From positions 3,229,001 to 3,293,000 of the forward strand of contig NZ_CP133782.1 of NCBI RefSeq assembly GCF_034351645.1: a DNA stretch of 64,000 nucleotides. Direction: 5' to 3'. Numbering within the stretch: the stretch's first letter is position 1; the number at the start of each line of letters is the position of its first letter. The notes beneath the pieces are model-generated. The model worked only from the letters and a program-made list of their open reading frames with translations. It did no database searches and was not told the origin of the DNA. Both the position numbers and the translations under genes were made by a program. This stretch comes from Pseudomonas sp. DC1.2 (GTDB lineage Bacteria > Pseudomonadota > Gammaproteobacteria > Pseudomonadales > Pseudomonadaceae). Positions 29,044 to 38,755 of the stretch are shown here, one piece after another.

Positions 29044-30693
29044 TTACAGAGCCATGTCACTCGCAGCGTTTGGCTTTGCAGCCTTGGCTTTGTCAGCGTC
29101 AGCCGGAGCAGCAGCCGGAGCCGCCTGACCAATCACTGGTGGCGGAGTCAGCTGCAACACCTTGGCGGTGTAAGCCCACTCTTCAGCCACTTTCTGAGGG
29201 TTACCGTTCAACTGAGTGCCATAGCTCGGCACGATCTGGTGCAGTTTTTCCTGCCACGCAGGGCTGGCAACCTGATCCTTGAAGACTTTTTGCAGCACGG
29301 TCAACATGATCGGTGCGGCGGTCGATGCGCCTGGCGATGCGCCCAGCAGGCCGGCGATGGTGCCGTCTGCAGAGGCAACGATTTCAGTGCCCAGCTTCAG
29401 TACGCCACCCGCAGCTTCATCACGCTTGATGATTTGCACGCGCTGGCCGGCTTGCCACAAGCGCCAGTCTTCGGCTTTGGCGTGCGGGAAGTATTCCTTC
29501 AGCGCGTTCATGCGGTCTTCGTCCGACAGCATCAGTTGGCCTGCAAGGTACTCGACCAGCGGGTATTCCTTGATGCCGACTTTGGTCATCGGCCAGATGT
29601 TGTGGGTGGTGGTGCTGGTCAGCAGGTCCAGGTACGAGCCTTCTTTCAGGAACTTGGTGCTGAAGGTCGCGAACGGGCCAAACAGGATGACGCGCTTGCC
29701 ATCCAGAACACGGGTGTCCAGGTGCGGGACGGACATCGGCGGCGCGCCAACCGACGCTTTACCGTAGGCCTTGGCCAAGTGTTGCTCGGCGATGGCCGGG
29801 TTATCGGTGACCAGGAACGAGCCGCCAACCGGGAAGCCTGCATACTCCTTGGCTTCAGGAATACCGGATTTCTGCAGCAAGTGCAGCGCACCGCCGCCCG
29901 CGCCGATGAACACGAACTTGGCGTCGGTTTCGGTTTTGCTGCCATCTTTCAGGTTTTTGTAGCTGACACGCCAGGTGCCGTCTTGATTCTTGGTGATGTC
30001 TTGCACTTCGCTAGACAGCTTCAAGTCAAACTTGGGTGTGGTTTGCAGGTGGGCGACGAACTGGCGGGTGATTTCGCCAAAGTTTACGTCGGTGCCGATC
30101 GGGGTCCAGGTGGCCGCGATTTTCTGGTTCGGGTCACGCCCTTCCATCATCAGCGGAACCCACTTCTTGATCACCGCCGGGTCTTCGGAATACTGCATGC
30201 CAGCGAACAGCGGGCTTGCTTGCAGGGCTTCGTAGCGCTTTTTCAAGAACTTGATGTTGTCATCGCCCCACACAAAGCTCATGTGCGGAGTGGAATTGAT
30301 GAACGAACGCGGGTTCTTCAGAACGCCTTGTTGAACCTGCCACGACCAGAATTGACGAGAGATCTGGAACGCTTCGTTGATCTCGACGGCTTTCGGGATT
30401 TGCACCTTGCCGTTTTCGTCTTCCGGGGTGTAGTTCAGCTCGGCCAGGGCAGAGTGGCCCGTACCCGCGTTGTTCCAGCCATTGGAGCTTTCTTCGGCAA
30501 CGCCGTCGAGGCGCTCAACCATTTCCATCGACCAGTCCGGTTGCAGCTCATTGAGCCACACACCGAGGGTCGCACTCATGATGCCGCCGCCGATGAGCAA
30601 TACATCGACCTTCTTTGCCTCTTCCGCGTGAGCGGACGCGATCCCCATCGACAAAGCGAGCCCCAGAAGGGCCGTGTTCATTTTTTTAAACAT
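29044..30693 (-). CDS. mqo: Malate:quinone oxidoreductase
   Basis: This 549-residue FAD enzyme oxidises malate to oxaloacetate and reduces the quinone pool. The dinucleotide motif [19 protein letters not shown] is near residue 30, followed by the Mqo signature [20 protein letters not shown]. It carries an N-terminal signal-like sequence ([20 protein letters not shown] then AHA) and an Ala/Lys-rich C-terminal tail, both seen in one of the Pseudomonas Mqo paralogues. Single transcription unit with a shared downstream terminator. Confidence 0.95.
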   Translation of the reverse strand: MFKKMNTALLGLALSMGIASAHAEEAKKVDVLLIGGGIMSATLGVWLNELQPDWSMEMVERLDGVAEESSNGWNNAGTGHSALAELNYTPEDENGKVQIPKAVEINEAFQISRQFWSWQVQQGVLKNPRSFINSTPHMSFVWGDDNIKFLKKRYEALQASPLFAGMQYSEDPAVIKKWVPLMMEGRDPNQKIAATWTPIGTDVNFGEITRQFVAHLQTTPKFDLKLSSEVQDITKNQDGTWRVSYKNLKDGSKTETDAKFVFIGAGGGALHLLQKSGIPEAKEYAGFPVGGSFLVTDNPAIAEQHLAKAYGKASVGAPPMSVPHLDTRVLDGKRVILFGPFATFSTKFLKEGSYLDLLTSTTTHNIWPMTKVGIKEYPLVEYLAGQLMLSDEDRMNALKEYFPHAKAEDWRLWQAGQRVQIIKRDEAAGGVLKLGTEIVASADGTIAGLLGASPGASTAAPIMLTVLQKVFKDQVASPAWQEKLHQIVPSYGTQLNGNPQKVAEEWAYTAKVLQLTPPPVIGQAAPAAAPADADKAKAAKPNAASDMAL

Positions 30694-31261
30694 CTATTGC
30701 ACCTATGATAAAACGCCATCCGCCCTTCCATTCTCACGCGCGAAGCCCTGATTCACGGCACGCAGGCAGCATGTCGTGGGTCACCGCACATCAGAATTTT
30801 GGGTGGGCACACAAGGCCGACTTACCGCATCGACCGCAGTTTATATGTCCCTACTGAACTGACTTTTTATCATTATTGGCTTCAGCTACTGGAGCGACAT
30901 TGATCCTGTCGGCACGCTTCAAGGACGTGCAAACTGAATAGGTCAAACCAAATTGGCGCGCAGAATATCACGACACGGCAAACCCGCGCGTCTGTTCCCG
31001 ACTTGATGGTCTGTCTCCGTACCTGGTTTTATCGGCGGGCTGTTGCGAAACGTGACTGCAAAATGCGTTTGCCCGCGCCCTCGCCCGACCTCATCAGGAT
31101 AGACACTGTCGATGAGCAGACCGGCACCGTGCGCCGCAAGGCATACGGCCTTTTCCAGAGACCTGACGGCGCTTGCAGACAAAACGGAACTAATAATAAG
31201 GGGCTCACCTCCTAAGCTATGCAGCCTTCCTTTTTGCATATTGCTGTTGGAGGAATTCATC
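30694..31261. other. 568-bp divergent intergenic region
   Basis: It lies between mqo (minus) and the DUF2388 gene (plus) and must hold both promoters. Short frames are present on both strands but none has a ribosome site or recognisable product. Confidence 0.45.
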
Positions 31262-31579
31262 ATGCGCCGCCTGTTAGTGACTTCATCTCTTATCCTGTGC
31301 CTGCCTTTCGGCTCGGTGCTGGCCAGCGTTCACGCGAAAGATGTGGCAACCTCGGCCGGGGTTTCCGCGTCGCTTTACTCAACGTTTAAAGACCACAAGA
31401 CAGTGATCGCGGCCAGAGACGATCTCTCTGCGTTTGTCGCCAGTGGCGGCGCCATTCGCGGGGTGTACCTGGAGTCGGTGCTACAAGAGATTCGCCAGCA
31501 GCGGCCCGGCCTCGACGCCAGCGACGAAGAGTTGGCCAACGCCATCCTCGTTCACTACGAGGCGCCAGCGGATCAGTAA
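31262..31579 (+). CDS. DUF2388 family periplasmic protein
   Basis: This 105-residue protein has a signal peptide (about residues 1-25, MRRLLVTSSLILCLPFGSVL then ASVHA). The mature part matches the Pseudomonas DUF2388 pattern (VIAARDDLSAFVASGGAIRG, then ASDEELANAILVHYEA). ATG 31262 follows GGAGGAATTC, a strong ribosome site, so upstream in-frame starts are unlikely. Function is unknown. It may be cotranscribed with the next gene about 100 bp downstream. Confidence 0.82.
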   Translation: MRRLLVTSSLILCLPFGSVLASVHAKDVATSAGVSASLYSTFKDHKTVIAARDDLSAFVASGGAIRGVYLESVLQEIRQQRPGLDASDEELANAILVHYEAPADQ

Positions 31580-31680
31580 CCCAGTGGTGACTGTGAACGC
31601 CTGGCCATTGCTGATGCTGCCCCGCGCGCGGTGAATCGCACCATGGTCAAAACCGTGCGCGGGCCACTATGATTGGGCGC

Positions 31681-32082
31681 ATGACAAACTCTGCGCCCAT
31701 TCGCTCCCCCTGCCCGCCCGGCGCCTGTATCTGCGAGCGTGATTCATTGCTCCAAACGCCAGGTGCAGACGTGCGAATCCTGTGCCTGACCCGCCAGGAA
31801 GAAAAGCGCTTGCTTGATCGTCTGGAAAACCTGCAAAGCCTGGAAGACCTTGAGCGTCTGCAACAGAAGATGCTCCAGCAGTTGGGCATTCGCGTGTCGC
31901 TGGTGCCCGGCTTCAACGAGGTCAGAACCATGCGCGGCATCGGTATTCAAATCGAAGCGCTACCAGGTCTCTGCCGAAAAACCCGCGCCTCCATTCCGGC
32001 AGCGATTCGTCGTGGCCTGGAAAAACACCCGCAAATTGCCTATGAACTGCTCAACGCCAACGACTTGTTGCGTGACGCATAA
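31681..32082 (+). CDS. Conserved hypothetical protein with CPPGACIC motif
   Basis: From ATG 31681 this is 133 residues (ATG 31669 would add four). The N-terminus has a cysteine cluster CPPGACICERD that could bind a metal or form disulfides. A charged helical middle (RQEEKRLLDRLENLQSLEDL) looks coiled-coil-like, and the basic C-terminus includes LCRKTRASIPAAIRRGLEKH. There is no signal peptide or membrane helix. I recognise it only as a probable pseudomonad-conserved hypothetical. Neighbouring genes give no functional clue. Confidence 0.7.
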   Translation: MTNSAPIRSPCPPGACICERDSLLQTPGADVRILCLTRQEEKRLLDRLENLQSLEDLERLQQKMLQQLGIRVSLVPGFNEVRTMRGIGIQIEALPGLCRKTRASIPAAIRRGLEKHPQIAYELLNANDLLRDA

Positions 32083-32528
32083 GGCCGTTTTATGAAGTGC
32101 TAAGTACACGGTAGGCGTGGGCAATATTTTTGCGTTTTTCGACTAATCCCTCGTGCAGAAAATATATTCAGGCAGGCCATGATTCGCCTTTATTCCACAG
32201 AACTACCCCACCTCTATCAATAACTATTAGCGATAGACCTAATAATAAAATCACTCCACATCGATTCATTTAAACCCCTACTTTCTTCTGTATATCTGCA
32301 CAACAAGACAACACTAAATCGCGTTATATCGCCGACCGACCATGAATAAAATTCCCGTTATTGTGCAAAACGTTGATTCGACTGTAACCCTTTTGAGACA
32401 AGGGATCCGAGCAAAAACTATTTACTGGCTAATTCATAATTCCTACCTACTCTCTTGCGTGGAGCAAACACTCTACAACTGGTCGGGGGGCCATACAGAA
32501 AACTAACGCGGGTGTACAGGAGCGCAAC
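32083..32528. promoter_or_regulatory. 446-bp AT-rich region upstream of the sulfatase
   Basis: It is clearly AT-richer than the flanking genes, with no convincing coding frame. It probably carries the sulfatase operon promoter. The base composition may reflect a recombination or acquisition boundary, but no attachment site, tRNA or transposase is visible. Confidence 0.45.
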
Positions 32529-34145
32529 ATGAACGGGACACTTCTATCCAGGGCATTCACGCTATCGGTACTGTTTTCGGCAATGCTTTTACCCATCATC
32601 ACTCACGCGGCTGATAAACCCGCACCGAACATTGTCGTCATCATGGGCGACGATATTGGCTGGTCCAATATCGGTGTTTACAACCAGGGTTTAATGGCAG
32701 GCCGTACACCCCACCTCGATACACTCGCTAACGAAGGCATGCGCTTTACCGACTATTACGCCGAAGCCAGTTGCACCGCCGGGCGTGCCAACTTCATCAC
32801 GGGTGAACTGCCTATTCGCACCGGCATGACCACCGTGGGCCAAGCCGGTTCGCCGATTGGCATTCCGGCCCAGGCCGTGACCATCGCCACCGCACTCAAA
32901 TCCATGGGCTACGCCACCGGCCAGTTCGGCAAAAACCACTTAGGTGACTTGAATGAGTTTCTGCCGACCGTACATGGCTTTGACGAGTTCTTCGGCTACC
33001 TCTACCACCTCGATGCCATGGAAGACCCGGCGCATCCCAATTATCCGCAGGAGCTGCTGCCTACCATTGGCCCGCGCAACATGGTTCACAGTTGGGCAAC
33101 GACGGTCGATGACCCGACCGTGGTGCCACGCTGGGGCAAGATTGGCAAACAGAAAGTCGAAGATGCCGGCACGCTTTACCCAGAGCGCATGAAAACCGTC
33201 GACGACGAAATCCAGGCAAAAGCCTTCAGCTTCATCGACAAGGCCAAGCAGGACAACAAACCGTTCTTCCTGTGGCTCAACCCGACCCGCATGCACATCG
33301 TCACGCACCTCTCCGACAAGTACGAAGCCATGCGCAATTCGCAAAATGGTTGGTCGGAACAGGAAGCCGGCATGGCACAACTCGACGATATCGTCGGGGA
33401 TGTCATGGCCAAGCTGAAAAAAGAAGGCATGGATGACAACACCATCGTGGTGTTCACCACCGACAACGGTGCGGAAAACTTCACGTGGCCCGATGGCGGC
33501 ACCACACCATTTGCCATGGGCAAGGGCACGGTCATGGAAGGTGGCTTCCGGGTTCCGGCCATTATCCGCTGGCCGGGCACTGTACCCGCCGGTCAAGTTG
33601 CCAACGGCATCATCTCCGGCATGGACTGGTTCCCGACCTTCCTCACAGCGGCCGGTAATCCAAACATCACTGCCGAACTGCTCAAAGGCAAACAACTGGG
33701 TGATACCACTTACAAGGTGCATTTGGATGGCTACGATCAGACGCCAATGATCACCGGCAAAGGCCCGTCAAACCGCCACGAGATCTTTTACTTCGGTGAA
33801 AGTGTGCTGGGCGCCATCCGTATAGATGACTTCAAGTACCGGTTTATCGATCAACCCGATGGCTGGCTCGGCGCCAAAGTCGCGATGGACATGCCGATCC
33901 TGACCAACCTGCGGCTCGACCCCTTCGAACGGATGGGCTGGACCGATAATCAGGCGGCCAGCGGTTCACTGTCCTATTTCGAATGGTTCAAGTATCAATT
34001 CTGGCGCTTCGTGTTTGTACAGGATCAGGTGATCAAACTGGCGCAGACAGCCATCGAATATCCGCCGATGCAAAAAGGCGCGAGCTTCAACCTCGATGCG
34101 GTCAAGGCGAAAATCGAAGCCGCTCGTGCGGCGATGGGCAAGTAA
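32529..34145 (+). CDS. Secreted arylsulfatase-type sulfatase
   Basis: This 538-residue protein has a signal peptide (about 1-28, ending THAAD) and a type I sulfatase domain. The active-site Cys82 lies in SCTAGRANFITG, matching the C-x-A-x-R motif whose Cys becomes formylglycine. Metal ligands are in VVIMGDDIGWSN, VVFTTDNGAEN and GKNHLGDL. It hydrolyses sulfate esters, probably in the periplasm or outside. It resembles the long sulfatases of the P. aeruginosa PA2333 type rather than cytoplasmic AtsA. A FadL-like porin and a lipoprotein follow, suggesting use of a sulfated hydrophobic substrate. The maturation enzyme is not encoded here. Confidence 0.88.
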   Translation: MNGTLLSRAFTLSVLFSAMLLPIITHAADKPAPNIVVIMGDDIGWSNIGVYNQGLMAGRTPHLDTLANEGMRFTDYYAEASCTAGRANFITGELPIRTGMTTVGQAGSPIGIPAQAVTIATALKSMGYATGQFGKNHLGDLNEFLPTVHGFDEFFGYLYHLDAMEDPAHPNYPQELLPTIGPRNMVHSWATTVDDPTVVPRWGKIGKQKVEDAGTLYPERMKTVDDEIQAKAFSFIDKAKQDNKPFFLWLNPTRMHIVTHLSDKYEAMRNSQNGWSEQEAGMAQLDDIVGDVMAKLKKEGMDDNTIVVFTTDNGAENFTWPDGGTTPFAMGKGTVMEGGFRVPAIIRWPGTVPAGQVANGIISGMDWFPTFLTAAGNPNITAELLKGKQLGDTTYKVHLDGYDQTPMITGKGPSNRHEIFYFGESVLGAIRIDDFKYRFIDQPDGWLGAKVAMDMPILTNLRLDPFERMGWTDNQAASGSLSYFEWFKYQFWRFVFVQDQVIKLAQTAIEYPPMQKGASFNLDAVKAKIEAARAAMGK

Positions 34146-34161
34146 ATCGCAAAGCGTCTAT

Positions 34162-34187
34162 CGGGTGCCCTGAGGGGCATCCGTTTT
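34162..34187 (+). terminator. Hairpin between sulfatase and porin genes
   Basis: CGGGTGCCC (34162-34170) pairs with GGGCATCCG (34174-34182) with one G-U pair, followed by TTTTCG. The loop is short. It may attenuate rather than end transcription into the porin gene. Confidence 0.5.
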
Positions 34188-34215
34188 CGTGTCGCTCCTT
34201 GATTGAGGTAACGCT

Positions 34216-35484
34216 ATGCGATTGAAAAAATCCGCGCTGCCCGCCTTCACCCTCCTCGCCCTGTGCTGCCAACAGGCACAGGCTGGCGGCATTATCCTCT
34301 ACGAAATCGGCACCGATAACGCCGGCCTGGCCAACGCTGGCGCCGCCGCTCGGGCGCAAGGCCCGTCCACCATCGCCAGCAACCCGGCGGGCATGAGCTA
34401 TTTGTCGGGCACACAAGTCACCGGAGGTTTGCAGGTGCTGTACGGCAACCTGACCTTCAGCCGTGACGGCAACACCAATGGCTCCGGTACCGGCAGCGGC
34501 AATGCCCTTGACCCCATTCCCGGAGGTAGCTTTTTCATCACTCATCAGTTGGACGATAACTGGAGCGTCGGCTTCGGCGCTTACGGCGATTTCGGGTTAG
34601 CCGCCAACTATAAAAACGACTGGTCTGGACGCTACTTTGCGCAGGATGCAAGCCTCGGCGGTTTATCTCTGGTGCCCAGCGTGGCCTATCGCTTTAACGA
34701 GCAATGGTCGGTGGGCCTTGGTGTGAAAGCCATGTACGGCATGCTGCAAACCCAGACCGCCATCGACCGCTCGCCGTTTGGCCTGACTGATCGCAACGAC
34801 GGCCAGTTCAAATACCAGGACACCACGTGGGGCTACGGCGCGAACCTGGGGGTGATCTACGCGCCACAGCCCGGCACACGCATCGGCCTGGCTTACACCA
34901 GCAAAGTCGATCTGAACTTCGAGGACAAGCTCAACGTCCACGGCGACGGCCCGTTGCTGCAACGCCTCGACGGGCTGAACACCAAGCTCGACATGCAAGT
35001 GCCTCAGACCGCGACCTTGAGCTTGTTCCAGCAACTCGACGCGCAATGGGCTTTCCTGGCGACGGTCAACTGGCAGGACTGGTCGCAGTTTGGGAATGTA
35101 GCCGTGCAAGTCGATACGACAGCGGTCGGCGCGCAATCGACTACAGTCAATGCTCACTACAAGGACACTTGGCAACTGGCCTTGGGCACGCAGTACCAGG
35201 CGACACCCAAACTGCTGTGGAACGCAGGCGTGGCGTATGACAGCAGCGCGGTGTCAGACGCCAACCGCACGTTTACCGCGCCCATGGGCGAATCCTGGCG
35301 GCTGGCGACCGGGGCGACTTATGCATTGAACAAGGACACCGACGTCAACGTCAGTTGGGCGCTGGTCTGGCTCGGTGACATGCCGGTGGACCAGACAAAA
35401 TCCACATCGGGCATTAGAACCTCCGGCCAATTCGACAATGCCTGGATTCAAGCTATAACAGGCAACATGACGTGGCGCTTTTGA
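34216..35484 (+). CDS. FadL/OmpP1-family outer membrane transporter
   Basis: This 422-residue outer membrane protein has a signal peptide (MRLKKSALPAFTLLALCCQQ then AQA). The FadL-type N-terminal hatch sequence GGIILYEIGTDNAGLANAGA is followed by ASNPAGMSYL. The rest is an alternating beta-barrel pattern ending in the terminal aromatic ITGNMTWRF. FadL proteins let hydrophobic compounds such as long-chain fatty acids or aromatics cross the outer membrane. It lies 70 bp after the sulfatase in the same direction, so uptake of a sulfatase product or substrate is plausible. Confidence 0.87.
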   Translation: MRLKKSALPAFTLLALCCQQAQAGGIILYEIGTDNAGLANAGAAARAQGPSTIASNPAGMSYLSGTQVTGGLQVLYGNLTFSRDGNTNGSGTGSGNALDPIPGGSFFITHQLDDNWSVGFGAYGDFGLAANYKNDWSGRYFAQDASLGGLSLVPSVAYRFNEQWSVGLGVKAMYGMLQTQTAIDRSPFGLTDRNDGQFKYQDTTWGYGANLGVIYAPQPGTRIGLAYTSKVDLNFEDKLNVHGDGPLLQRLDGLNTKLDMQVPQTATLSLFQQLDAQWAFLATVNWQDWSQFGNVAVQVDTTAVGAQSTTVNAHYKDTWQLALGTQYQATPKLLWNAGVAYDSSAVSDANRTFTAPMGESWRLATGATYALNKDTDVNVSWALVWLGDMPVDQTKSTSGIRTSGQFDNAWIQAITGNMTWRF

Positions 35485-35522
35485 CGCCACTTGAAGCAAC
35501 TTACCCCCTGGAGCACACCACA

Positions 35523-36197
35523 ATGAGCCTGTCTCGAAAACTGTTTTTCGGCGTTGCCCTTGCTAGCCTGGTATTGGGCGGTTGCACCTCTAAAGTCACC
35601 GAACGCGAACAGTACTCGGGCTTTTTGCCCAACTACAACAACCTTCAGGAAGTGACCACTGCCAGCGGCGAGAAAGCCATGCGTTGGGTGACCCCGTCCT
35701 GGAACCCCAACGCCTACGACACCGTGGCGTTCAAGCGTCTGGAGCTCTACCCGACGCCGCAGCCCAACGAGCGGATTAATCGCCAGACCCTTGATGAACT
35801 GCAGAACTACATGACCAATAACGCCAAAGGCGTACTCGGGCAGAAATACCGCATCGTGCCGAATCCTCAATCTGCCCCGGCCGGTTCGAGAACCCTGATT
35901 CTGCGCGCAGCCATCACGGGGGTCAGCGCCTCCAACGAAGGCATGAAATGGTACGAAGTGATTCCGGTCGCCGCCGTGGTCGGCGGTGTGTCCGCCGCCA
36001 CCGGCCATCGCGATCAGGACACGGAGCTGTTCATCGAAGCCGAACTGATCGACGCCAGCAACAATCAGACGGTGGCCAAAGTGGTGCGCAAGGTCTTTGG
36101 GCAACAGTTGAAAAACGCCAGTCAGACCATCACCGCCAATGACTTCAAAGCAGCGATCAACAAGCTGACCAGCGATTTGCAGGCATTTATCCGCTAA
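35523..36197 (+). CDS. DUF3313-type lipoprotein
   Basis: From ATG 35523 this is 224 residues with a lipobox LVLGGCTSK, so the mature protein is lipid-anchored at Cys22. The following region (YSGFLPNYNNLQEV to VGGVSAATGHRDQDTELFIE) matches the DUF3313 type. Glycines and alternating hydrophobics around residues 148-160 form an apolar stretch. Function is unknown. It starts 38 bp after the FadL-like gene and completes a sulfatase-porin-lipoprotein cluster. Confidence 0.8.
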   Translation: MSLSRKLFFGVALASLVLGGCTSKVTEREQYSGFLPNYNNLQEVTTASGEKAMRWVTPSWNPNAYDTVAFKRLELYPTPQPNERINRQTLDELQNYMTNNAKGVLGQKYRIVPNPQSAPAGSRTLILRAAITGVSASNEGMKWYEVIPVAAVVGGVSAATGHRDQDTELFIEAELIDASNNQTVAKVVRKVFGQQLKNASQTITANDFKAAINKLTSDLQAFIR

Positions 36198-36384
36198 AAC
36201 ACTGCACGTTTTTCAGCGCCATGCGTGGCGACAGTGATGGGTTTGAGCCCTGCGCATAGGGCTTGAACACCTCTAGGCCAGCTTGCTCATTCGCGCAGGC
36301 ACCGAGCTTTCCCTCAAGCAACTGTCCATAAAGCCGACTGCACAGACACGGGAGCACCCAGCCCTCGGCGCTGATGTAGTCGGC

Positions 36385-36870
36385 TTACATCGCCAGCCAC
36401 TGCCGGGGAGACAGCTTGGTCACCATCACCGCGACGATCACAAACATACCGGCAAACCCCAGTACACCCATCCAGAACCACTGGCGATAAATCGCGGCGT
36501 ACTCGGCATCGAGTTTTTTTCCCGCCTCGACGGCGCTCACCGCCAGCACCTGCATGCGCTTTTGCAGTAGCAGCACCGGCAACCACAACGCCCCCACGCA
36601 CAGCACGATCAGCAACGCGGTCACTACCCATTCGGTGGTCAGCGACACGCCAGCGACAGTCACCAGACCAAAACCTGTTGCGACCTGAATCAAGCCTGCC
36701 GGCGTAGTGATCCATGTGTCGAACCGCACCACCATTCGAGCCACATGAGCGATCACCAACGGATTGGCGGTGCGGCTAGCGGCAATCAGGTAAAGGTAGG
36801 AACCCATACCGAAACCGAACAAAAAAATCGCGGCAATGATGTGCATGTATTTCAGGCTGAGGTACAGCAT
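36385..36870 (-). CDS. DUF2269 family integral membrane protein
   Basis: This 161-residue protein from ATG 36870 (TTG 36876 would overlap the upstream stop) has four hydrophobic helices. The family N-terminus MLYLSLKYMHIIAAIFLFG contains a conserved His in the first helix. The C-terminus ends WLAM. Family function is unknown. It starts two bases after the stop of the saccharopine-dehydrogenase-like gene, so the two form an operon. Confidence 0.8.
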   Translation of the reverse strand: MLYLSLKYMHIIAAIFLFGFGMGSYLYLIAASRTANPLVIAHVARMVVRFDTWITTPAGLIQVATGFGLVTVAGVSLTTEWVVTALLIVLCVGALWLPVLLLQKRMQVLAVSAVEAGKKLDAEYAAIYRQWFWMGVLGFAGMFVIVAVMVTKLSPRQWLAM

Positions 36871-36872
36871 GC

Positions 36873-38000
36873 TCAACGCTGCCCCTCTGAAAATCGAACC
36901 GACATCTGCAGGTTTTGTGAATCGTTGATCGCCGCCAGGTATTCATCGACAGTGATTTCGCCCACACAGGCACGTGCGCCGGGTGACGGCAAATAACCAT
37001 TGAGCATCTTGATCGCCAGCGCCACCGATGCGCAGCTCGGAATTTGCGGCCCTTGGTCATTGAACGCGGTGAGTTGAACCGTCATCGACAGCGGTTGGTC
37101 ATCCACGCCAACCCCCTCGACATCAAGGTACATGGCACTTTTCCCATCGCCCAGGCGCTCGAACCCGGTGCCCCAGCGATGCAGGCGCACCGCCCATGGC
37201 GTCGGGTCATTCACCCAACCGACTTTCACCGCTTGCGCTAACAGAAAATTGGCCACACCACCCAGTTTAAGGCCAGCCCCCGCCTTGAAACGCAAGGTAT
37301 GGGCGCCGTAGCGGCCGGCGAAGATATCCATATCCGGCACATCGACATTGGCCAGCACTCGCCACCCCAGTGGCGGCATGCTGCGCAAGGTCAGGCCCTG
37401 CCACCCCAGCACCTCATGCACCTGCCCATTTTTGAGTTGTTTGATCGGTCTACCGGCGTATGCGAGTACCCCTTTAACGGTCGATAACCCAGGCATCTTG
37501 GCGGATGAGGAAATGCCATGCTCGATCGTGTCGATGCGTTTGAACCGGGCGCGGTGACTATCGACGATGGCGGACGACAACGTCGGCACCGAACTGCAAC
37601 CGCTGAGGATTGATACTCCGGCGGCCTTCGCTTGCTCGTCGAGAACAGAAATAGCATTGACGAAGGTGCGGCAATCCGCCAAGTCGCAGTAGTTAGCACC
37701 GGCCTCGATACAGGCTTGCGCCACGGCATACGATTGCCCCTGAAAGGGGCCGCCCGTGTGAATAACCAGTTGAATGCCCCGCGAGGCCAACACAGCGTTG
37801 AAACCTGGCGCCATCGCATCGCCGCACCAACTTGCGCAGGGCACACCGGCCAAGGCATCCAACACATCGACCTGGCGCGACAGTTTGAGTGAGTCTCGAC
37901 CCGAAATGACCAGACTGATGCCTGGAATGACAGCGAGGTGTCGGCAAACAATGCTGCCGAAGTTTCCATAGCCACCGATGACCAATACCCTAAGTGTCAT
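36873..38000 (-). CDS. Saccharopine-dehydrogenase-like NAD(P)-binding protein
   Basis: From ATG 38000 (MTLRVLVIGGYGNFGSIVCR) this is 375 residues; longer in-frame extension upstream has no domain. The N-terminal Rossmann motif is GGYGNFG. A catalytic-domain-like region follows (VIHTGGPFQGQSYAVAQACI, ANYCDLADCRTFV). Members are annotated as saccharopine dehydrogenases, but bacterial relatives like this rarely act in lysine metabolism, and the substrate is unknown. It is translationally adjacent to the DUF2269 gene. Confidence 0.78.
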   Translation of the reverse strand: MTLRVLVIGGYGNFGSIVCRHLAVIPGISLVISGRDSLKLSRQVDVLDALAGVPCASWCGDAMAPGFNAVLASRGIQLVIHTGGPFQGQSYAVAQACIEAGANYCDLADCRTFVNAISVLDEQAKAAGVSILSGCSSVPTLSSAIVDSHRARFKRIDTIEHGISSSAKMPGLSTVKGVLAYAGRPIKQLKNGQVHEVLGWQGLTLRSMPPLGWRVLANVDVPDMDIFAGRYGAHTLRFKAGAGLKLGGVANFLLAQAVKVGWVNDPTPWAVRLHRWGTGFERLGDGKSAMYLDVEGVGVDDQPLSMTVQLTAFNDQGPQIPSCASVALAIKMLNGYLPSPGARACVGEITVDEYLAAINDSQNLQMSVRFSEGQR

Positions 38001-38213
38001 TGACTGCTTCCCTGAAGTGTTTGCCCGCGTGGCGGATTTGGCCGGGGCACAAGCCTCCACGATTTCGATGGCACCGGCAAGATGGCGCGACGTCCTCCTT
38101 GAGTACCCGGTCCCACCCAGCGCACTATCGCCCTCGCCTTGGCAACCCTTGACCTTGATGGCCGTCGGCTGCGAGTGTTCAACCCTTGCCCAGCCACCAC
38201 AGGACCAACCCAC

Positions 38214-38639
38214 ATGGAACTTCATCAGATCGTCGTCAGCGACGAGATCGACCCGCACGTGAGTCAACTCATCAGCGCCGGGCTCAACACCTTCAACGAT
38301 CAGGTCACGGGGATCAATGATCGCCAAGCCTTGGCGGTGACCGTGCGCGATGCCCTGACTCAGCAGGTGCTGGGCGGTATTACCGGACGCACGTCTCTTG
38401 GTCTATTGTTTATAGAGTTGTTTTATTTACCTGACGCGTTACGCGGCTCTGGGCTAGGCTCGCGGCTGCTGCAAGCTTATGAAGAGGAAGGCCGAAAACG
38501 TGGCTGTCGTTCGGCAGTTCTGTATACCTTGAGTTTTCAGGCGCCCGGCTTTTACGAAAAAAACGGCTGGCAGCGATTCGGCGAAATACCGTGTGATCCC
38601 GAGGGCAGCAGCCGGGTGTTCATGAGCAAAACGTTGTAA
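38214..38639 (+). CDS. GNAT-family N-acetyltransferase
   Basis: From ATG 38214 (MELHQIVVSDEIDPHVSQLI) this is 141 residues. Motif A of the GNAT fold is visible as ELFYLPDALRGSGLGSRLLQ, with R-G-S-G-L-G contacting acetyl-CoA. The tail SFQAPGFYEKNGWQRFG is the usual motif B. Longer versions using ATG 38139 add residues unlike the family. The substrate is unknown. Confidence 0.8.
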   Translation: MELHQIVVSDEIDPHVSQLISAGLNTFNDQVTGINDRQALAVTVRDALTQQVLGGITGRTSLGLLFIELFYLPDALRGSGLGSRLLQAYEEEGRKRGCRSAVLYTLSFQAPGFYEKNGWQRFGEIPCDPEGSSRVFMSKTL

Positions 38640-38755
38640 GGGATTAGCAGCATCGCGAGGTGAACCTTATCCCCACAAACCCGGTCGATACCTGCAACCC
38701 GACCCCGTTTGCCGACGCCCCCCTGTAGAGGGCGATGACTGGCTCGCTTCACTTT

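Noticed and set aside
29239..30708. A 489-codon plus-strand open frame opposite mqo
   Set aside because: It lies wholly antisense to a confidently identified gene, has low-complexity Arg/Gly/His-rich translation and no family resemblance. Long antisense frames are expected at high GC.
31003..31215. A 70-codon frame upstream of the DUF2388 gene
   Set aside because: No ribosome site and composition unlike the neighbouring genes; probably chance.
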